A DNA stretch of 45,080 nt from CAYPPG01 sp964412555 (GTDB lineage: Bacteria; Hinthialibacterota; Hinthialibacteria; Hinthialibacterales; Hinthialibacteraceae). The notes under the pieces are model-generated. The model was not told the origin of the DNA. It ran no database searches and saw nothing but the letters and a program-made list of their open reading frames with translations. The position numbers were made by a program, and so were the translations under genes. Positions 7,209 through 15,874 of the stretch are shown one piece after another. Location: the NCBI GenBank assembly GCA_964412555.1, contig CAYPPG010000062.1, positions 1 to 45,080 on the forward strand, in the 5' to 3' direction. Every line of letters starts with the position of its first letter. Position 1 is the first letter of the stretch.

Positions 7209-8510
7209 TTAGGAAGGAGGAGTCATTTTGTCTGATTGTTTTGCTTTCATCAGAAAATAAGCACAGCTGCAAATGAGGAAAACGGTTCCTAACACGGCCA
7301 TGAAATAGGTATAGCCGCGAAAGAATTGAAATCTCGATATATCGGAATGGGACATGTCTTTATAGATTTGGAGGAAGACCGAGCCGGTGTAGCCGATGGC
7401 GTCTGCGACATAGATGGCGAATACCGCCGTGCCGACTACGCGGGTGGTGGCGATGGTGCGGTCGAAAAGGACGGAGCCATAGGGGACATAGGCTAGGTAA
7501 GAGCCGAGACCGATGAGTACCATCCACCATGCGCCGTCGATCATGCCGGCATCGAACATCAATGTGCTGATGCCTAGCAGCGCCGTACCGCCCGCCATGA
7601 TGACATACGCGCCGATCAGCCCGAGGCGGTTGTCGCGGATGGCGTTAAGGGTGGCCAAGGCTGCGAATACACCGAAGGCGACGGGCATTTCCGTTCGGGT
7701 GAAGATGGCCGGCTCGTCTGCGAAACCGAGTGCCGTGAAAATTTCGATTCCGTAGTTGTCACGGAAATCGCGAAAGGCAGTGAGGAAGAAATAGGCGATG
7801 AACAATAACGTTAAACCGGGGAAAAACTGTTTGATGAAGGCATACCGCCTTTTTCCATCCATCGGTTCACGCTGTACTCGTTCTTCGATATCTTTTTGAT
7901 TGGGTTGCGGGATTTGATCCAGCAACCACACGGAAAGGAAGAAGAGAGGGAGGAAACAGAGGCCGGTGACGAAGGGCATCCAGAATTCGGTGACTGCGTA
8001 AGTATCCATCAAGAATTGGCCGATGTCTTTTACGATGCCGCTGGAGACGATGAAGGAGCAACTCAGCCCGGCCAAGAGCATCTCGGATGTTCGTCGTCCC
8101 TCCAGGTAACTGACGACCATTCCCCATACCATGCCGAGGGGAAGACCGTTCAAGAAAATCGCTGCAATTTTCAAATTCGATGGTAGGATGGCAAATAACA
8201 GAAGAGCCGCTTCCGCCCAAAGGATGAGAAATACAAGAGCGGTTGCCCGTTTGGCTCGTGTGATTTCCGAGCAGACCTTAATACCAAGATATTTCGACAA
8301 GGCGTATCCGATGATTTGGCTGATGGCGAGAGCGGTTTTGAAATCGAGGGTTAGGAAAGTCAGATCTTGATATTTGGCGACCAGAAACGGTTTGCGGAAG
8401 GCGTACATACAAAAATAAGTGGTAAAGGAGATGACGATTGCATAGATGGTAAAAATGAAAATAGGGGATGATTCCAGCCATTCCGTGATTTTTCCCTGTT
8501 TTGCTGCCAT
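7209..8510 (-). CDS. DUF5690 family MFS-like membrane transporter
   Basis: An integral membrane protein of 433 residues with about 12 hydrophobic segments. The N-terminal part carries the motif CMYAFRKPF, followed by QIIGYALSKYLGIKV, both typical of DUF5690, an MFS-related family. ATG 8510 (AGGAAAGG upstream, slightly far) is preferred to 8552, which has no ribosome binding site and adds a non-hydrophobic tail. It leads the minus-strand run with phnW, phnX and the PbfA-like gene, so import of 2-aminoethylphosphonate or a hydroxylated relative is a reasonable inference. No ABC phosphonate importer is present. The 5' leader contains a 33-bp copy of a phnW segment. Confidence 0.8.
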   Translation of the reverse strand: MAAKQGKITEWLESSPIFIFTIYAIVISFTTYFCMYAFRKPFLVAKYQDLTFLTLDFKTALAISQIIGYALSKYLGIKVCSEITRAKRATALVFLILWAEAALLLFAILPSNLKIAAIFLNGLPLGMVWGMVVSYLEGRRTSEMLLAGLSCSFIVSSGIVKDIGQFLMDTYAVTEFWMPFVTGLCFLPLFFLSVWLLDQIPQPNQKDIEERVQREPMDGKRRYAFIKQFFPGLTLLFIAYFFLTAFRDFRDNYGIEIFTALGFADEPAIFTRTEMPVAFGVFAALATLNAIRDNRLGLIGAYVIMAGGTALLGISTLMFDAGMIDGAWWMVLIGLGSYLAYVPYGSVLFDRTIATTRVVGTAVFAIYVADAIGYTGSVFLQIYKDMSHSDISRFQFFRGYTYFMAVLGTVFLICSCAYFLMKAKQSDKMTPPS

Positions 8511-8622
8511 GTGGATGGTTGACCTTTCCTGGATTGCAATATCAAAAATCATATAGGAGCATAGGGAGGAATTTTATGAGAGGTTTGTTCGGTTTTTGTT
8601 AGGGGGAGGATGTTTTTTGGAT

Positions 8623-8655
8623 CGGATTTCTTTGACGATGTTGATAAATTCGAAA
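8623..8655 (-). repeat. 33-bp exact copy of an internal phnW segment
   Basis: Identical over 33 bp and in the same orientation to 6868-6900, which encodes FEFINIVKEIR of PhnW. The match weakens on one side with a 2-bp indel (TTTTTGG before it in both places). It lies between the transporter start (8510) and the stop of the 8680 gene. Confidence 0.93.
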
Positions 8656-8679
8656 GTTCCATCCCTGTCGGTTTGCTTT

Positions 8680-8994
8680 TTATAATTCCTTCCATCCCTC
8701 ATCAAGATTCGTTTCAATTTCAATCAATTCATCCATGAAATTGGAATCGCTGATTTCTTCGAGAAATTGCATCACTTCCGATTCGTCATGGAATGTCAAG
8801 CAGGATTCTTTCAAGTCGACACATTTTCTCAATTCACCCTCGATGCTGATAAAAAGATAGTAGGGTTTTTTCTGGTCTAGCATCAGCGAGATCGTTCCCA
8901 CTTCGGTTTCACAATCAAGGACACACAAGTTTTTTAGATTGAGTAAATCATCATCGTTGTTCGGAAAGATGAATTGAATGTCGTCAAAGTTCAT
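8680..8994 (-). CDS. Small acidic hypothetical protein
   Basis: About 104 residues from ATG 8994, chosen because AAGGAA lies directly upstream; an in-frame TTG at 9033 would add 13 residues but lacks a ribosome binding site. The protein is acidic (many Asp and Glu), has no signal peptide or membrane segment, and contains a predicted strand-rich middle (VGTISLMLDQKKPYYLFISIEG) followed by an acidic helical tail. I do not recognise a family. The profile is like small immunity or DUF-type cytosolic proteins, but no toxin partner is next to it. It is transcribed toward the phosphonate genes and could share their transcript. Confidence 0.6.
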   Translation of the reverse strand: MNFDDIQFIFPNNDDDLLNLKNLCVLDCETEVGTISLMLDQKKPYYLFISIEGELRKCVDLKESCLTFHDESEVMQFLEEISDSNFMDELIEIETNLDEGWKEL

Positions 8995-9271
8995 GGATTC
9001 CTTATCGATCCAACGGATTGCCACCGTTTTCAATCGACTTTCTTATTGTATGATTGTGATTCTCATATATCAAAATATCATGGAACCACGTAGCCGTATA
9101 GCTGGATTGTACCTTCTTCTCGTTTTGGATTAAATAGGTTGCTTCAGGAGAAATTTGTACGGATTTTTGGAACGATTGAACTGTATGTCTTCTTCTTGAT
9201 TTTTGTTATGATGCATGGAAGATATTGGCGTATTCTCGTTGAAGATCGACTATTTATATAAGGAGTATCCC

Positions 9272-11737
9272 ATGAAGACAACCGGTCTGCGCATTGCCTC
9301 GATTCTATTCGTGTTGTTTCTATTATTGTTTACCCTCTCAATGGGAGTGACCGAAGAAAAAGGTGAACTCTCCGTGTACACGCTTCACGCTCCACCGACG
9401 GAGGGGACGAATGACTATTATGTCGCGAATCGTGAACCGCTATTGGCGAATCCTCTTATGAAACTTCCTGTTGGTTCCGTCAAAGCGAAGGGGTGGTTGA
9501 ATCATCAATTGATATTGATGAGTGAAGGTATGTTTGGACGGCTTCCGGAACTGAGTAAATGGTGTGAGAAGGAAGGAAGCGCCTGGATGGATCCGGAAGG
9601 GGAAGGGAACTTTGGTTGGGAAGAACTCCCGTATTGGCTGAAGGGATTCGGTGATTTGGGATATTTGCTGGATAATGAGCGGATCATCGAAGAAGCGAAA
9701 ACGTGGATTGAAGCCGTCTTAGCAAGTCAGGAAGAGGATGGTTATTTTGGACCGCGCTTGAATAAAGTCAGACACGATGTGTGGCCGAATATGATCATGC
9801 TCGATGTACTGAAATCGTATTATGAATATAGCGGGGACGAGCGCATCCTTCCCTTTATGGAACGGTATTTCCGTTGGCAGCTCAATCTGCCTAGGAAACT
9901 TTTTCTGCCGGGCAGTTGGCAAAAGATTCGCGGTGGGGACAACCTTCATAGTATCTATTGGTTATATAATCGCACAGGTGAATCGTGGCTCTTGGAACTG
10001 GCGACAAAGAATCATGAATGTACCGCCGATTGGACTGGCGGAATCGCCAGTTGGCACGGAGTCAACATCACCCAGTGTTTTCGGGAACCTGCGCAGTATT
10101 TTCAACAATCCAAAGCTCCGATACACTTACAAGCGGCGGAACGGAACTATCAAACGGTTATGGACATCTTCGGCCAGGTTCCGGGCGGGATGTTCGGCGC
10201 GGATGAAAATTGCCGCCCGGGATACACCGATCCACGGCAAGCGGCGGAATCCTGCTCCATGGTCGAGTATATGCGCTCCAATGAAATCTTGATCGGGATC
10301 ACGGGAAATCCGTTGTATGCTGACCGATGCGAAGAGATCGCGTTCAATTCACTGCCGGCCGCGATGACGCCGGATCTCAAAGCGCTCCATTATTTGACAG
10401 CCCCCAATATGGTTCAATTGGATGCGGAAAACAAAAGTCCCGGCTTGCAGAACGGCGGCTGCATGCTGGCCTATTCGCCCTGGCAGTACCGGTGCTGCCA
10501 ACATAATGTCTCGCAAGGCTGGCCCTATTTTACCGAACATTTATGGATGGCCACCCATGGAAACGGGTTGGCGGCGGTGATGTACTCGCCTTGTGAAGTG
10601 AAAGCCAAGGTGGGCAATGGGGAAACGGTTACGATTACCGAAGAGACGGATTATCCGTTTCGCGATACGATTCTTTTCAAGATTTTCCTCTCGAAGAAAA
10701 GCACATTTCCTCTGATGCTGCGAATACCCGGCTGGTGCCTGGAAGGGCAAATCACAATCAACGATGAAGCTGTTCCGAAAAGGCTGGAACCGTCTTCTTT
10801 TGTTGTTCTCAAGAGAGAATGGAACGATGGGGATCGGGTTCAATTGGAACTTCCGATGGAAGTTCGTGTAAAAAGGTGGCCGAAAAATCACAATGCCGCC
10901 TCGGTCGAGCGTGGACCATTGACTTATTCATTGAAGATCGGGGAACGCTGGGCGCAGGCCGGGGGGACGGAGGCCTGGCCGGTTTGGGAAGTCTATCCGA
11001 CGACGGATTGGAATTACGGATTGGTGATGGAAGACGAACGATCCCAATTTTCATTCACCGTTTACCAAAAACAAGAACCCCTTGCCGTCCAGCCGTTTAC
11101 ACCGGAGAATACGCCGGTGCAGATCAAAACCACCGGCCGCAAAATCCCGAATTGGAAAATGGCCGGCGGTTTGGTGGGGCGATTGCAGCCCAGCCCAGTT
11201 CAATCCAATGAGCCGAAAGAAGAAATTACCCTGATCCCGATGGGATGTGCGCGGCTGCGAATTTCGATGTTTCCCGTCATCGGTGACGGACCACACGCAG
11301 TGCAATGGGTGGAACTGCCTCCACCAGTGGATATTACCGTATCGCATGACGGAGGGAGCAAAGACGCGATCCGCGACAGCATTTACCCGCGCGGTTCCGA
11401 TGAAGATGAAGTCAGTCACTTTACCTGGCTTCCCCATCGCGGAACGGAGGAATGGGTTACGTACCGTTTGGAAAAGCCGAGACGACTATCCGGAGCATTG
11501 GTGTATTGGTATGTCGGTGATGAAGAAAAAGGCTGCCGGCTTCCCGAATCGTGGAAACTCTTATGGAAAGATGGGGAAAATTGGAAGGAAGTCGAAAATC
11601 CAAGCGGGTATGGAGTGGCTGCAGACGGCTTTAACCGGGTTCTCTTTCGGCCGGTTTTTACCGATAAAATTCGTCTGCAAGTGAAATTGCAGGATTCATT
11701 CTCCGCGGGAGTTTATGAGTGGATTGTAGGTGATTAA
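9272..11737 (+). CDS. Secreted GH127-family glycosidase (beta-L-arabinofuranosidase-like) with C-terminal F5/8-type domain
   Basis: An 821-residue secreted enzyme. ATG 9272 follows AAGGAG and opens a signal peptide ending near residue 27; the upstream open frame is ignored. The central (alpha/alpha)6 barrel has the thiol-zinc site of GH127: Glu326-x-Cys328 and Cys408-Cys409 in RCCQHN, matching the Glu/Cys/Cys/Cys set of the Bifidobacterium enzyme, where the first Cys of the CC pair is the nucleophile. Glu312 in GADEN may be the acid/base. A beta-sandwich domain follows, then about 110 residues at the C-terminus that read like a discoidin (F5/8 C) domain (EEWVTYRLEKPRRLSGALVY). Substrate within the family (arabinofuranoside, aceric acid or other) cannot be told. 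One base separates its stop from the next start. Confidence 0.85.
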   Translation: MKTTGLRIASILFVLFLLLFTLSMGVTEEKGELSVYTLHAPPTEGTNDYYVANREPLLANPLMKLPVGSVKAKGWLNHQLILMSEGMFGRLPELSKWCEKEGSAWMDPEGEGNFGWEELPYWLKGFGDLGYLLDNERIIEEAKTWIEAVLASQEEDGYFGPRLNKVRHDVWPNMIMLDVLKSYYEYSGDERILPFMERYFRWQLNLPRKLFLPGSWQKIRGGDNLHSIYWLYNRTGESWLLELATKNHECTADWTGGIASWHGVNITQCFREPAQYFQQSKAPIHLQAAERNYQTVMDIFGQVPGGMFGADENCRPGYTDPRQAAESCSMVEYMRSNEILIGITGNPLYADRCEEIAFNSLPAAMTPDLKALHYLTAPNMVQLDAENKSPGLQNGGCMLAYSPWQYRCCQHNVSQGWPYFTEHLWMATHGNGLAAVMYSPCEVKAKVGNGETVTITEETDYPFRDTILFKIFLSKKSTFPLMLRIPGWCLEGQITINDEAVPKRLEPSSFVVLKREWNDGDRVQLELPMEVRVKRWPKNHNAASVERGPLTYSLKIGERWAQAGGTEAWPVWEVYPTTDWNYGLVMEDERSQFSFTVYQKQEPLAVQPFTPENTPVQIKTTGRKIPNWKMAGGLVGRLQPSPVQSNEPKEEITLIPMGCARLRISMFPVIGDGPHAVQWVELPPPVDITVSHDGGSKDAIRDSIYPRGSDEDEVSHFTWLPHRGTEEWVTYRLEKPRRLSGALVYWYVGDEEKGCRLPESWKLLWKDGENWKEVENPSGYGVAADGFNRVLFRPVFTDKIRLQVKLQDSFSAGVYEWIVGD

Positions 11738-11738
11738 G

Positions 11739-12875
11739 ATGTCGCTTCGACAACGATTTTTCGATTTACTGGAAGGAAGCCATAGCGGGCGGATTTTGTT
11801 CTTTCCCGATATCACGGATTGGTATAAAGCCCGGCGTACTCCTGTCGGTGAACCGCAGCCCTATGAAACCGGGCAGATCATCTATGATGAGGATCCGTTT
11901 CATCAACAGAATCGGGATATGCCAGACCGGTTTCATGACTGGACGCTGCTGGATTTCTATCGCAATTTCGGCTGGGGCTGCCCCATTCATCTGTATGAGT
12001 GGTGTGATTTGATTCCGGTTGATTATCAAAGAACGGTTATTTTTCAAGAACGTTGCGTAATTACCACATTGTCTACTCCTCGTGGAGAAATTCGGCAAGT
12101 GCGAACTCGTGCGGCGGACGGCAGTTATTGCATCACAGAACATTTTGCCAAAACGGTGGAAGATTTGCAAATTTTATCCTGGGCGAAACGGCACACAGAT
12201 ATTCACGTGCGTCCGGAACGGATTCAAAAAGCCTTGAATGTGTTGGATGGCTTTGGCGTGATCGATATTCCTATCGGCCGCTCCCCGTTCGGCGAATTCA
12301 TTCATGATGCGATGGGACTCGTGAACGGTGTCTATGCCCTGCATGACGAACCGGCAGCGGTGGAAGAATTTTTGGAAGAATTGGCAGAGCCGTTTTTGAA
12401 TAAAATTCGTGCGGCCGCACAAACTCCGGCACGAATTGTCATTATCAGCGACCATGCGGATGAATTTCTAATCAGCCCTCCGCAATATGGAAAATATTGT
12501 ATTCCTATCTATCAAGAAGCCTGCAAAATTCTTCACGATGCCGGAAAAATCGTTTCCACCCATGTCGACGGGAATTTAAAAGGGCATTTTCCGTTACTGC
12601 CGCGAACCGGTATCGATTTACTCGACGGCTGCACTCCGGCTCCGATGAGCAATTACACGGTTCCTGAATTGGGAGAGGCGTTGAAATCCGGCCTATACGC
12701 CTATTGCGGGATTCCATCCTCCCTTTTCATGATGAATCTGCCCGATGAAGAGATCCTGCAATGGGCGCAGGAAATCGAATCCGAAAGCCGGGGACGCATG
12801 ATCATGAATGTCGGCGATGTGTTGTCGCCGGAAGGAAATATCGAGCAGGTGATTCGGATTGGAGAATGGGCGTAG
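11739..12875 (+). CDS. Uroporphyrinogen decarboxylase-like protein (URO-D/MtaA/CmuA superfamily)
   Basis: A TIM-barrel protein of 378 residues. ATG 11739 has an AGGTGAT ribosome binding site lying in the end of the GH127 gene, and the two genes are separated by 1 bp, so they are translationally coupled. The C-terminal half shows the URO-D superfamily layout: SDHADEF, then HDAGKIVSTHVDGN, then GIDLLDGCTP, and a final MNVGDVLSPEGN. The heme-pathway active-site N-terminal motif of true HemE is not visible, so it is more likely one of the many paralogues related to corrinoid methyltransferases. No corrinoid protein is nearby. Its job beside a secreted glycosidase is unknown; acting on O-methylated sugars or aromatic units is only a guess. 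Confidence 0.75.
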   Translation: MSLRQRFFDLLEGSHSGRILFFPDITDWYKARRTPVGEPQPYETGQIIYDEDPFHQQNRDMPDRFHDWTLLDFYRNFGWGCPIHLYEWCDLIPVDYQRTVIFQERCVITTLSTPRGEIRQVRTRAADGSYCITEHFAKTVEDLQILSWAKRHTDIHVRPERIQKALNVLDGFGVIDIPIGRSPFGEFIHDAMGLVNGVYALHDEPAAVEEFLEELAEPFLNKIRAAAQTPARIVIISDHADEFLISPPQYGKYCIPIYQEACKILHDAGKIVSTHVDGNLKGHFPLLPRTGIDLLDGCTPAPMSNYTVPELGEALKSGLYAYCGIPSSLFMMNLPDEEILQWAQEIESESRGRMIMNVGDVLSPEGNIEQVIRIGEWA

Positions 12876-12888
12876 AAATAGATATTCT

Positions 12889-13446
12889 TTAGTATTTATG
12901 TTTTTTTAATTCGATTGATTGAATGAAATCTTTATCTATTAATATATTTTCGTCACATGCTTTTATTAATTCATCGTGGGGTTTGGGATTATTGTAAAAA
13001 TATAGTTGAACAATAGTACCTGCATCTTTTGCAATTTCAATTGCTGGTACGAAATCACTATCACCAGCAATGAGAATGGCTCTTTGAATTTGATGTTCAC
13101 AAGACAATCGAACAAGATCAACAGCCAAAAGTACATCAACTTTTTTCTGGATAAATTTCACACCATGAATGGTTTGATATCTTGCAAGTCTTCCTAATCT
13201 GGTTTGGAAACGGGGATATGTTTCAATCTCATGAATAAATTTGTCAAAATTGCTTTGACGTCTTCTTTCATCCACTGAAGGAGTCGGTGACATAAACGGA
13301 GGACAATCATAATAATATGTTCTCAATCGTTCGTCATCCATTCTAACATTTTCCGATAAAAGAAGGTAGGAAATTTTCGGATATCCAAACGATTCAAGAA
13401 CTTTTTTGAAGTAACCTCCATCTATAAAAACAGCATATCTCCCCAT
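12889..13446 (-). CDS. NYN-domain (LabA/DUF88-type PIN-like) protein
   Basis: A 185-residue PIN-like fold protein. N-terminal YAVFIDGGYF gives the first acidic residue (Asp9), QKKVDVLLAVDL supplies the central ones and ILIAGDSDFVPAIEIAKDAG the last; these are the metal-binding positions of NYN nucleases. The protein is probably a cytosolic ribonuclease or RNA-binding protein. It converges with the URO-D gene (13 bp apart) and is divergent from the thiamine genes. Base composition is clearly more AT-rich than the flanking genes, which suggests later acquisition, often seen for NYN proteins linked to defence or RNA turnover, but no defence partner is present. Confidence 0.85.
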   Translation of the reverse strand: MGRYAVFIDGGYFKKVLESFGYPKISYLLLSENVRMDDERLRTYYYDCPPFMSPTPSVDERRRQSNFDKFIHEIETYPRFQTRLGRLARYQTIHGVKFIQKKVDVLLAVDLVRLSCEHQIQRAILIAGDSDFVPAIEIAKDAGTIVQLYFYNNPKPHDELIKACDENILIDKDFIQSIELKKHKY

Positions 13447-13565
13447 CTTTTTTACATTTATAAGCAGCGACTCTACATAATCAAATAATTAGATTTACCG
13501 AATCACTGCTGCGGATATATAATACCTCTCGGTTTTCACCAAAAGACAATAAAAATTATAGTACG

Positions 13566-13594
13566 TTACTTCTTGTAGTCAAGAGTGCTATAAT
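13566..13594 (+). promoter_or_regulatory. Candidate promoter of the thiSGE operon
   Basis: A perfect TATAAT (13589-13594) has TTACTT 17 bp upstream (13566-13571). It lies 55 bp before thiS. No TPP-riboswitch (Thi-box) sequence could be found between 13447 and 13649. Confidence 0.45.
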
Positions 13595-13649
13595 GATTTT
13601 ATAAAATTTTCTTGTTGAGAATTCATGATCAAGGCATTAACAAACAATT

Positions 13650-13859
13650 ATGAACGTCACATTAAACGGAAAAGAAAAAGGAATCGAAAACGATTGCACA
13701 ATCCAGCAATTGCTTGAATCTTTAGAACTTCATCCCCGAAGGGTGGCGGTGGAAGTGAACCGCGAAATCATCAAGCGCGAAGAGTATGAATCCCACCGGT
13801 TGAGTGAAGGCGATGAAATCGAAGTATTGCAGTTCGTTGGCGGGGGAGCGCTGCTATAA
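13650..13859 (+). CDS. thiS: Sulfur carrier protein ThiS with residues beyond the diglycine
   Basis: A 69-residue beta-grasp sulfur carrier for thiazole synthesis. It has the typical MNVTLNGKEK start, the middle RVAVEVNREII and the end VLQFVGGG. In the usual family the chain stops at the glycines, whose terminal carboxylate is adenylated and thiocarboxylated; here Ala-Leu-Leu follow before TAA. Either these are trimmed by a peptidase or the true end is different. thiG follows 65 bp later. No thiF or thiH is in the window. Shine-Dalgarno is weak (AAGG about 18 bp upstream). Confidence 0.9.
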   Translation: MNVTLNGKEKGIENDCTIQQLLESLELHPRRVAVEVNREIIKREEYESHRLSEGDEIEVLQFVGGGALL

Positions 13860-13924
13860 TATTTTATTGAACAAATTGTCTCAATAATCATTCTTATTAT
13901 TAATGATGAATCGAGGTTGATATT

Positions 13925-14725
13925 ATGGTTCAGGCCAACATGCCCTCCACTGCGATGAATATCGAAGATGAGCCTTTGCAGATCAGTGATATGACCCTGC
14001 ATTCTCGTCTGATTGTCGGTACCGGAAAATACAAAACATTCGAAGAAACGGAACAAGCGCTGGCCGAATCGGGCACGGAAATGGTGACAGTGGCCCTACG
14101 CCGGGTGGATTTCGACGCAGACGACCATCTGTTGAATCATATCGATCCGAAAAAATATATCGTCTTGCCCAACACAGCCGGTTGTTACAATGCAGAAGAC
14201 GCCGTCCGGGTGGCGCGTCTCGGCCGCGAGGTCAGCAACAAGAGTCTGGTGAAACTCGAGGTGCTGGGGGATCCGGATACCCTCTTGCCCGATCCTGTGG
14301 AAACGTTGAAGGCATTGAAAATATTGGTTGATGACGGCTTTACCGTCATGACATACACCAGCGACGATCCTATTATAGCGAAAAAATTGGAAGAGGAAGG
14401 ATCGACAGTCGTCATGCCGGCCGGTGCGCCGATCGGTTCCGGGCAGGGAATTCTGAATGAAAACAACATCCGCATTATCCTCGAACGCGCCAACGTCCCT
14501 ATCATTGTCGATGCAGGAGTCGGAACAGCTACCGATGTCAGCCGTGCGTTCGAGTTGGGATGTGACGCTGTCTTGTTGAATACCGGCATCGCTGGGGCGA
14601 AAGATCCGATTCGCATGGCGCGGGCGATGAAATATGCCGCCCTGGCCGGACGATATGCATTTCTGGCCGGTCGCATTCCGAAAAAATTGTACGCGACCGC
14701 GAGCAGCCCTCAACTTGATTTCTAA
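13925..14725 (+). CDS. thiG: Thiazole synthase
   Basis: A 266-residue TIM barrel that builds the thiazole phosphate of thiamine from deoxyxylulose 5-phosphate, dehydroglycine and ThiS thiocarboxylate. Recognisable parts are LIVGTGKY, VALRRV, LPNTAGCYNAEDAVRVARLGRE, the Schiff-base lysine in LVKLEVLGD (Lys110), MPAGAPIGSGQGI and VDAGVGTATD. The first 20 residues are a variable extension; GAGG lies about 9 bp before the ATG. It lies between thiS and thiE in the expected order, and the whole set reads as one operon. Confidence 0.96.
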   Translation: MVQANMPSTAMNIEDEPLQISDMTLHSRLIVGTGKYKTFEETEQALAESGTEMVTVALRRVDFDADDHLLNHIDPKKYIVLPNTAGCYNAEDAVRVARLGREVSNKSLVKLEVLGDPDTLLPDPVETLKALKILVDDGFTVMTYTSDDPIIAKKLEEEGSTVVMPAGAPIGSGQGILNENNIRIILERANVPIIVDAGVGTATDVSRAFELGCDAVLLNTGIAGAKDPIRMARAMKYAALAGRYAFLAGRIPKKLYATASSPQLDF

Positions 14726-14746
14726 TATTACTTGGCTCATTGGAAA

Positions 14747-15835
14747 ATGAAAAACAAAGGCCTTTACCGAATGTTCGACGCCAATGCAGACCGCACGGCG
14801 GAGGCGTTGCGCGTTGTCGGCGATATTGCCCGCTTTGTCCTCGATGATGGAGAATTAGCCTCCACATGGCGTGCGATCCGCAGAGAATTCTGGACCGCCG
14901 TTCAATCCGTTCCCCATTTGCAAACCCGAATGGTCGAGAATCGCGACAGTGGGCAAGATGTAGGCAGAACGTTCTCCGCCTCCAGCCATCGGGATGTCAT
15001 GCAGTTGGCACGGTCCAATATCCATCGCGCACAAGAATCCTTGCGTGTTTTGGAAGAATCCGCCCGCAGCATCGATCTCTCTCTCGTAAATCGGTTTTCC
15101 GGTTTACGATACCGTTGTTATGATTTGGAACCACCTATGATAGCTGCCCTAGAAGAGTGGTCTATCGAAAAGAAACTGGACTTTGGACTTTATGTCGTTC
15201 TGGGACAAGAATTTTCCCATGGACGTGATTTTCTCGAAGTCGCGGAAAAGGTCATTGCCGGTGGTGCCGGAGCAATCCAGCTTCGAGCAAAGGAAATGCC
15301 AAGTCAAGAATTTCTAGAATGGGCTTATCGCTTACGGGAATTGACGGCCAAGCATAATGTGACGTTGATCGTGAATGATCGGCTTGATGTCGCGTTGGCG
15401 ACCGGAGCCGATGGAGTTCATTTGGGGCAGGATGACTTTCCCCTTCCGGAAGCACGGCGCATTGCCGGTCCGAATTTTATCCTTGGCGCTTCCACTCATT
15501 CTGTCGAGGAAGCCAAACGGGCAGTTGCCGAGGGAGCGTCGTACATCAATATCGGCCCAATTTTCACAACCCAAACGAAAAAAGGAGTTGTATCGGCGGT
15601 GGGGCCGGATTTGATTACGCAGGTGACTTCCGTTGTTCGGCATCCCTTTACTGTCATGGGGGGAATCAAAATCGAGAATGTCGAAGAAGTGCTGAAGCGG
15701 GGAGCAAGGCGGGTGGCAGTCGTGACGGCTGTCGTTGCGGCCGAAGATATTACCGCCGCAGCCCAATCTTTTTCTGATATTATTCAAAAGTATAAAACTA
15801 AAAATTGTGATGCAGACCTCTGGTCTGCACAATGA
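14747..15835 (+). CDS. thiE: Two-domain thiamine-phosphate synthase (N-terminal extra domain + ThiE)
   Basis: A 362-residue protein. Residues about 1-135 form a helical domain starting LYRMFDANADRTAEALRVVGD with a later VMQLARSNIHRAQESLRVLEE; this ThiE-associated domain is known from several phyla. The rest is the ThiE TIM barrel: AGAIQLRAKE, LIVNDRLDVA, GVHLGQDD, GASTHS, INIGPIF and VMGGI, which joins thiazole and pyrimidine phosphates to thiamine phosphate. ATG 14747 is chosen; TTG 14732 would add five residues and neither has a good ribosome binding site. The last ten or so codons and the stop lie in a palindromic repeat (15805-15862), so the C-terminal tail (DADLWSAQ) is repeat-derived. 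Confidence 0.93.
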   Translation: MKNKGLYRMFDANADRTAEALRVVGDIARFVLDDGELASTWRAIRREFWTAVQSVPHLQTRMVENRDSGQDVGRTFSASSHRDVMQLARSNIHRAQESLRVLEESARSIDLSLVNRFSGLRYRCYDLEPPMIAALEEWSIEKKLDFGLYVVLGQEFSHGRDFLEVAEKVIAGGAGAIQLRAKEMPSQEFLEWAYRLRELTAKHNVTLIVNDRLDVALATGADGVHLGQDDFPLPEARRIAGPNFILGASTHSVEEAKRAVAEGASYINIGPIFTTQTKKGVVSAVGPDLITQVTSVVRHPFTVMGGIKIENVEEVLKRGARRVAVVTAVVAAEDITAAAQSFSDIIQKYKTKNCDADLWSAQ

Positions 15836-15862
15836 AATTGCAGACCAGAGGTCTGCACCACA
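15805..15862. repeat. Inverted pair of 19-bp palindromic repeats at the 3' end of thiE
   Basis: TGCAGACCTCTGGTCTGCA (15811-15829) is followed by its exact reverse complement at 15839-15857; each is itself palindromic (GCAGACC/GGTCTGC), flanked by TTGTG and CCACAA. It supplies the thiE stop codon (15833-15835) and is well placed to act as a transcript-end hairpin. Confidence 0.93.
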
Positions 15863-15874
15863 ATACTTGATTGT

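Noticed and set aside
12889..13446. Defence system nuclease (NYN)
   Set aside because: No partner genes of a known or plausible defence operon are adjacent.
13447..13649. TPP riboswitch upstream of thiS
   Set aside because: No Thi-box consensus could be found; only a TATAAT promoter candidate.
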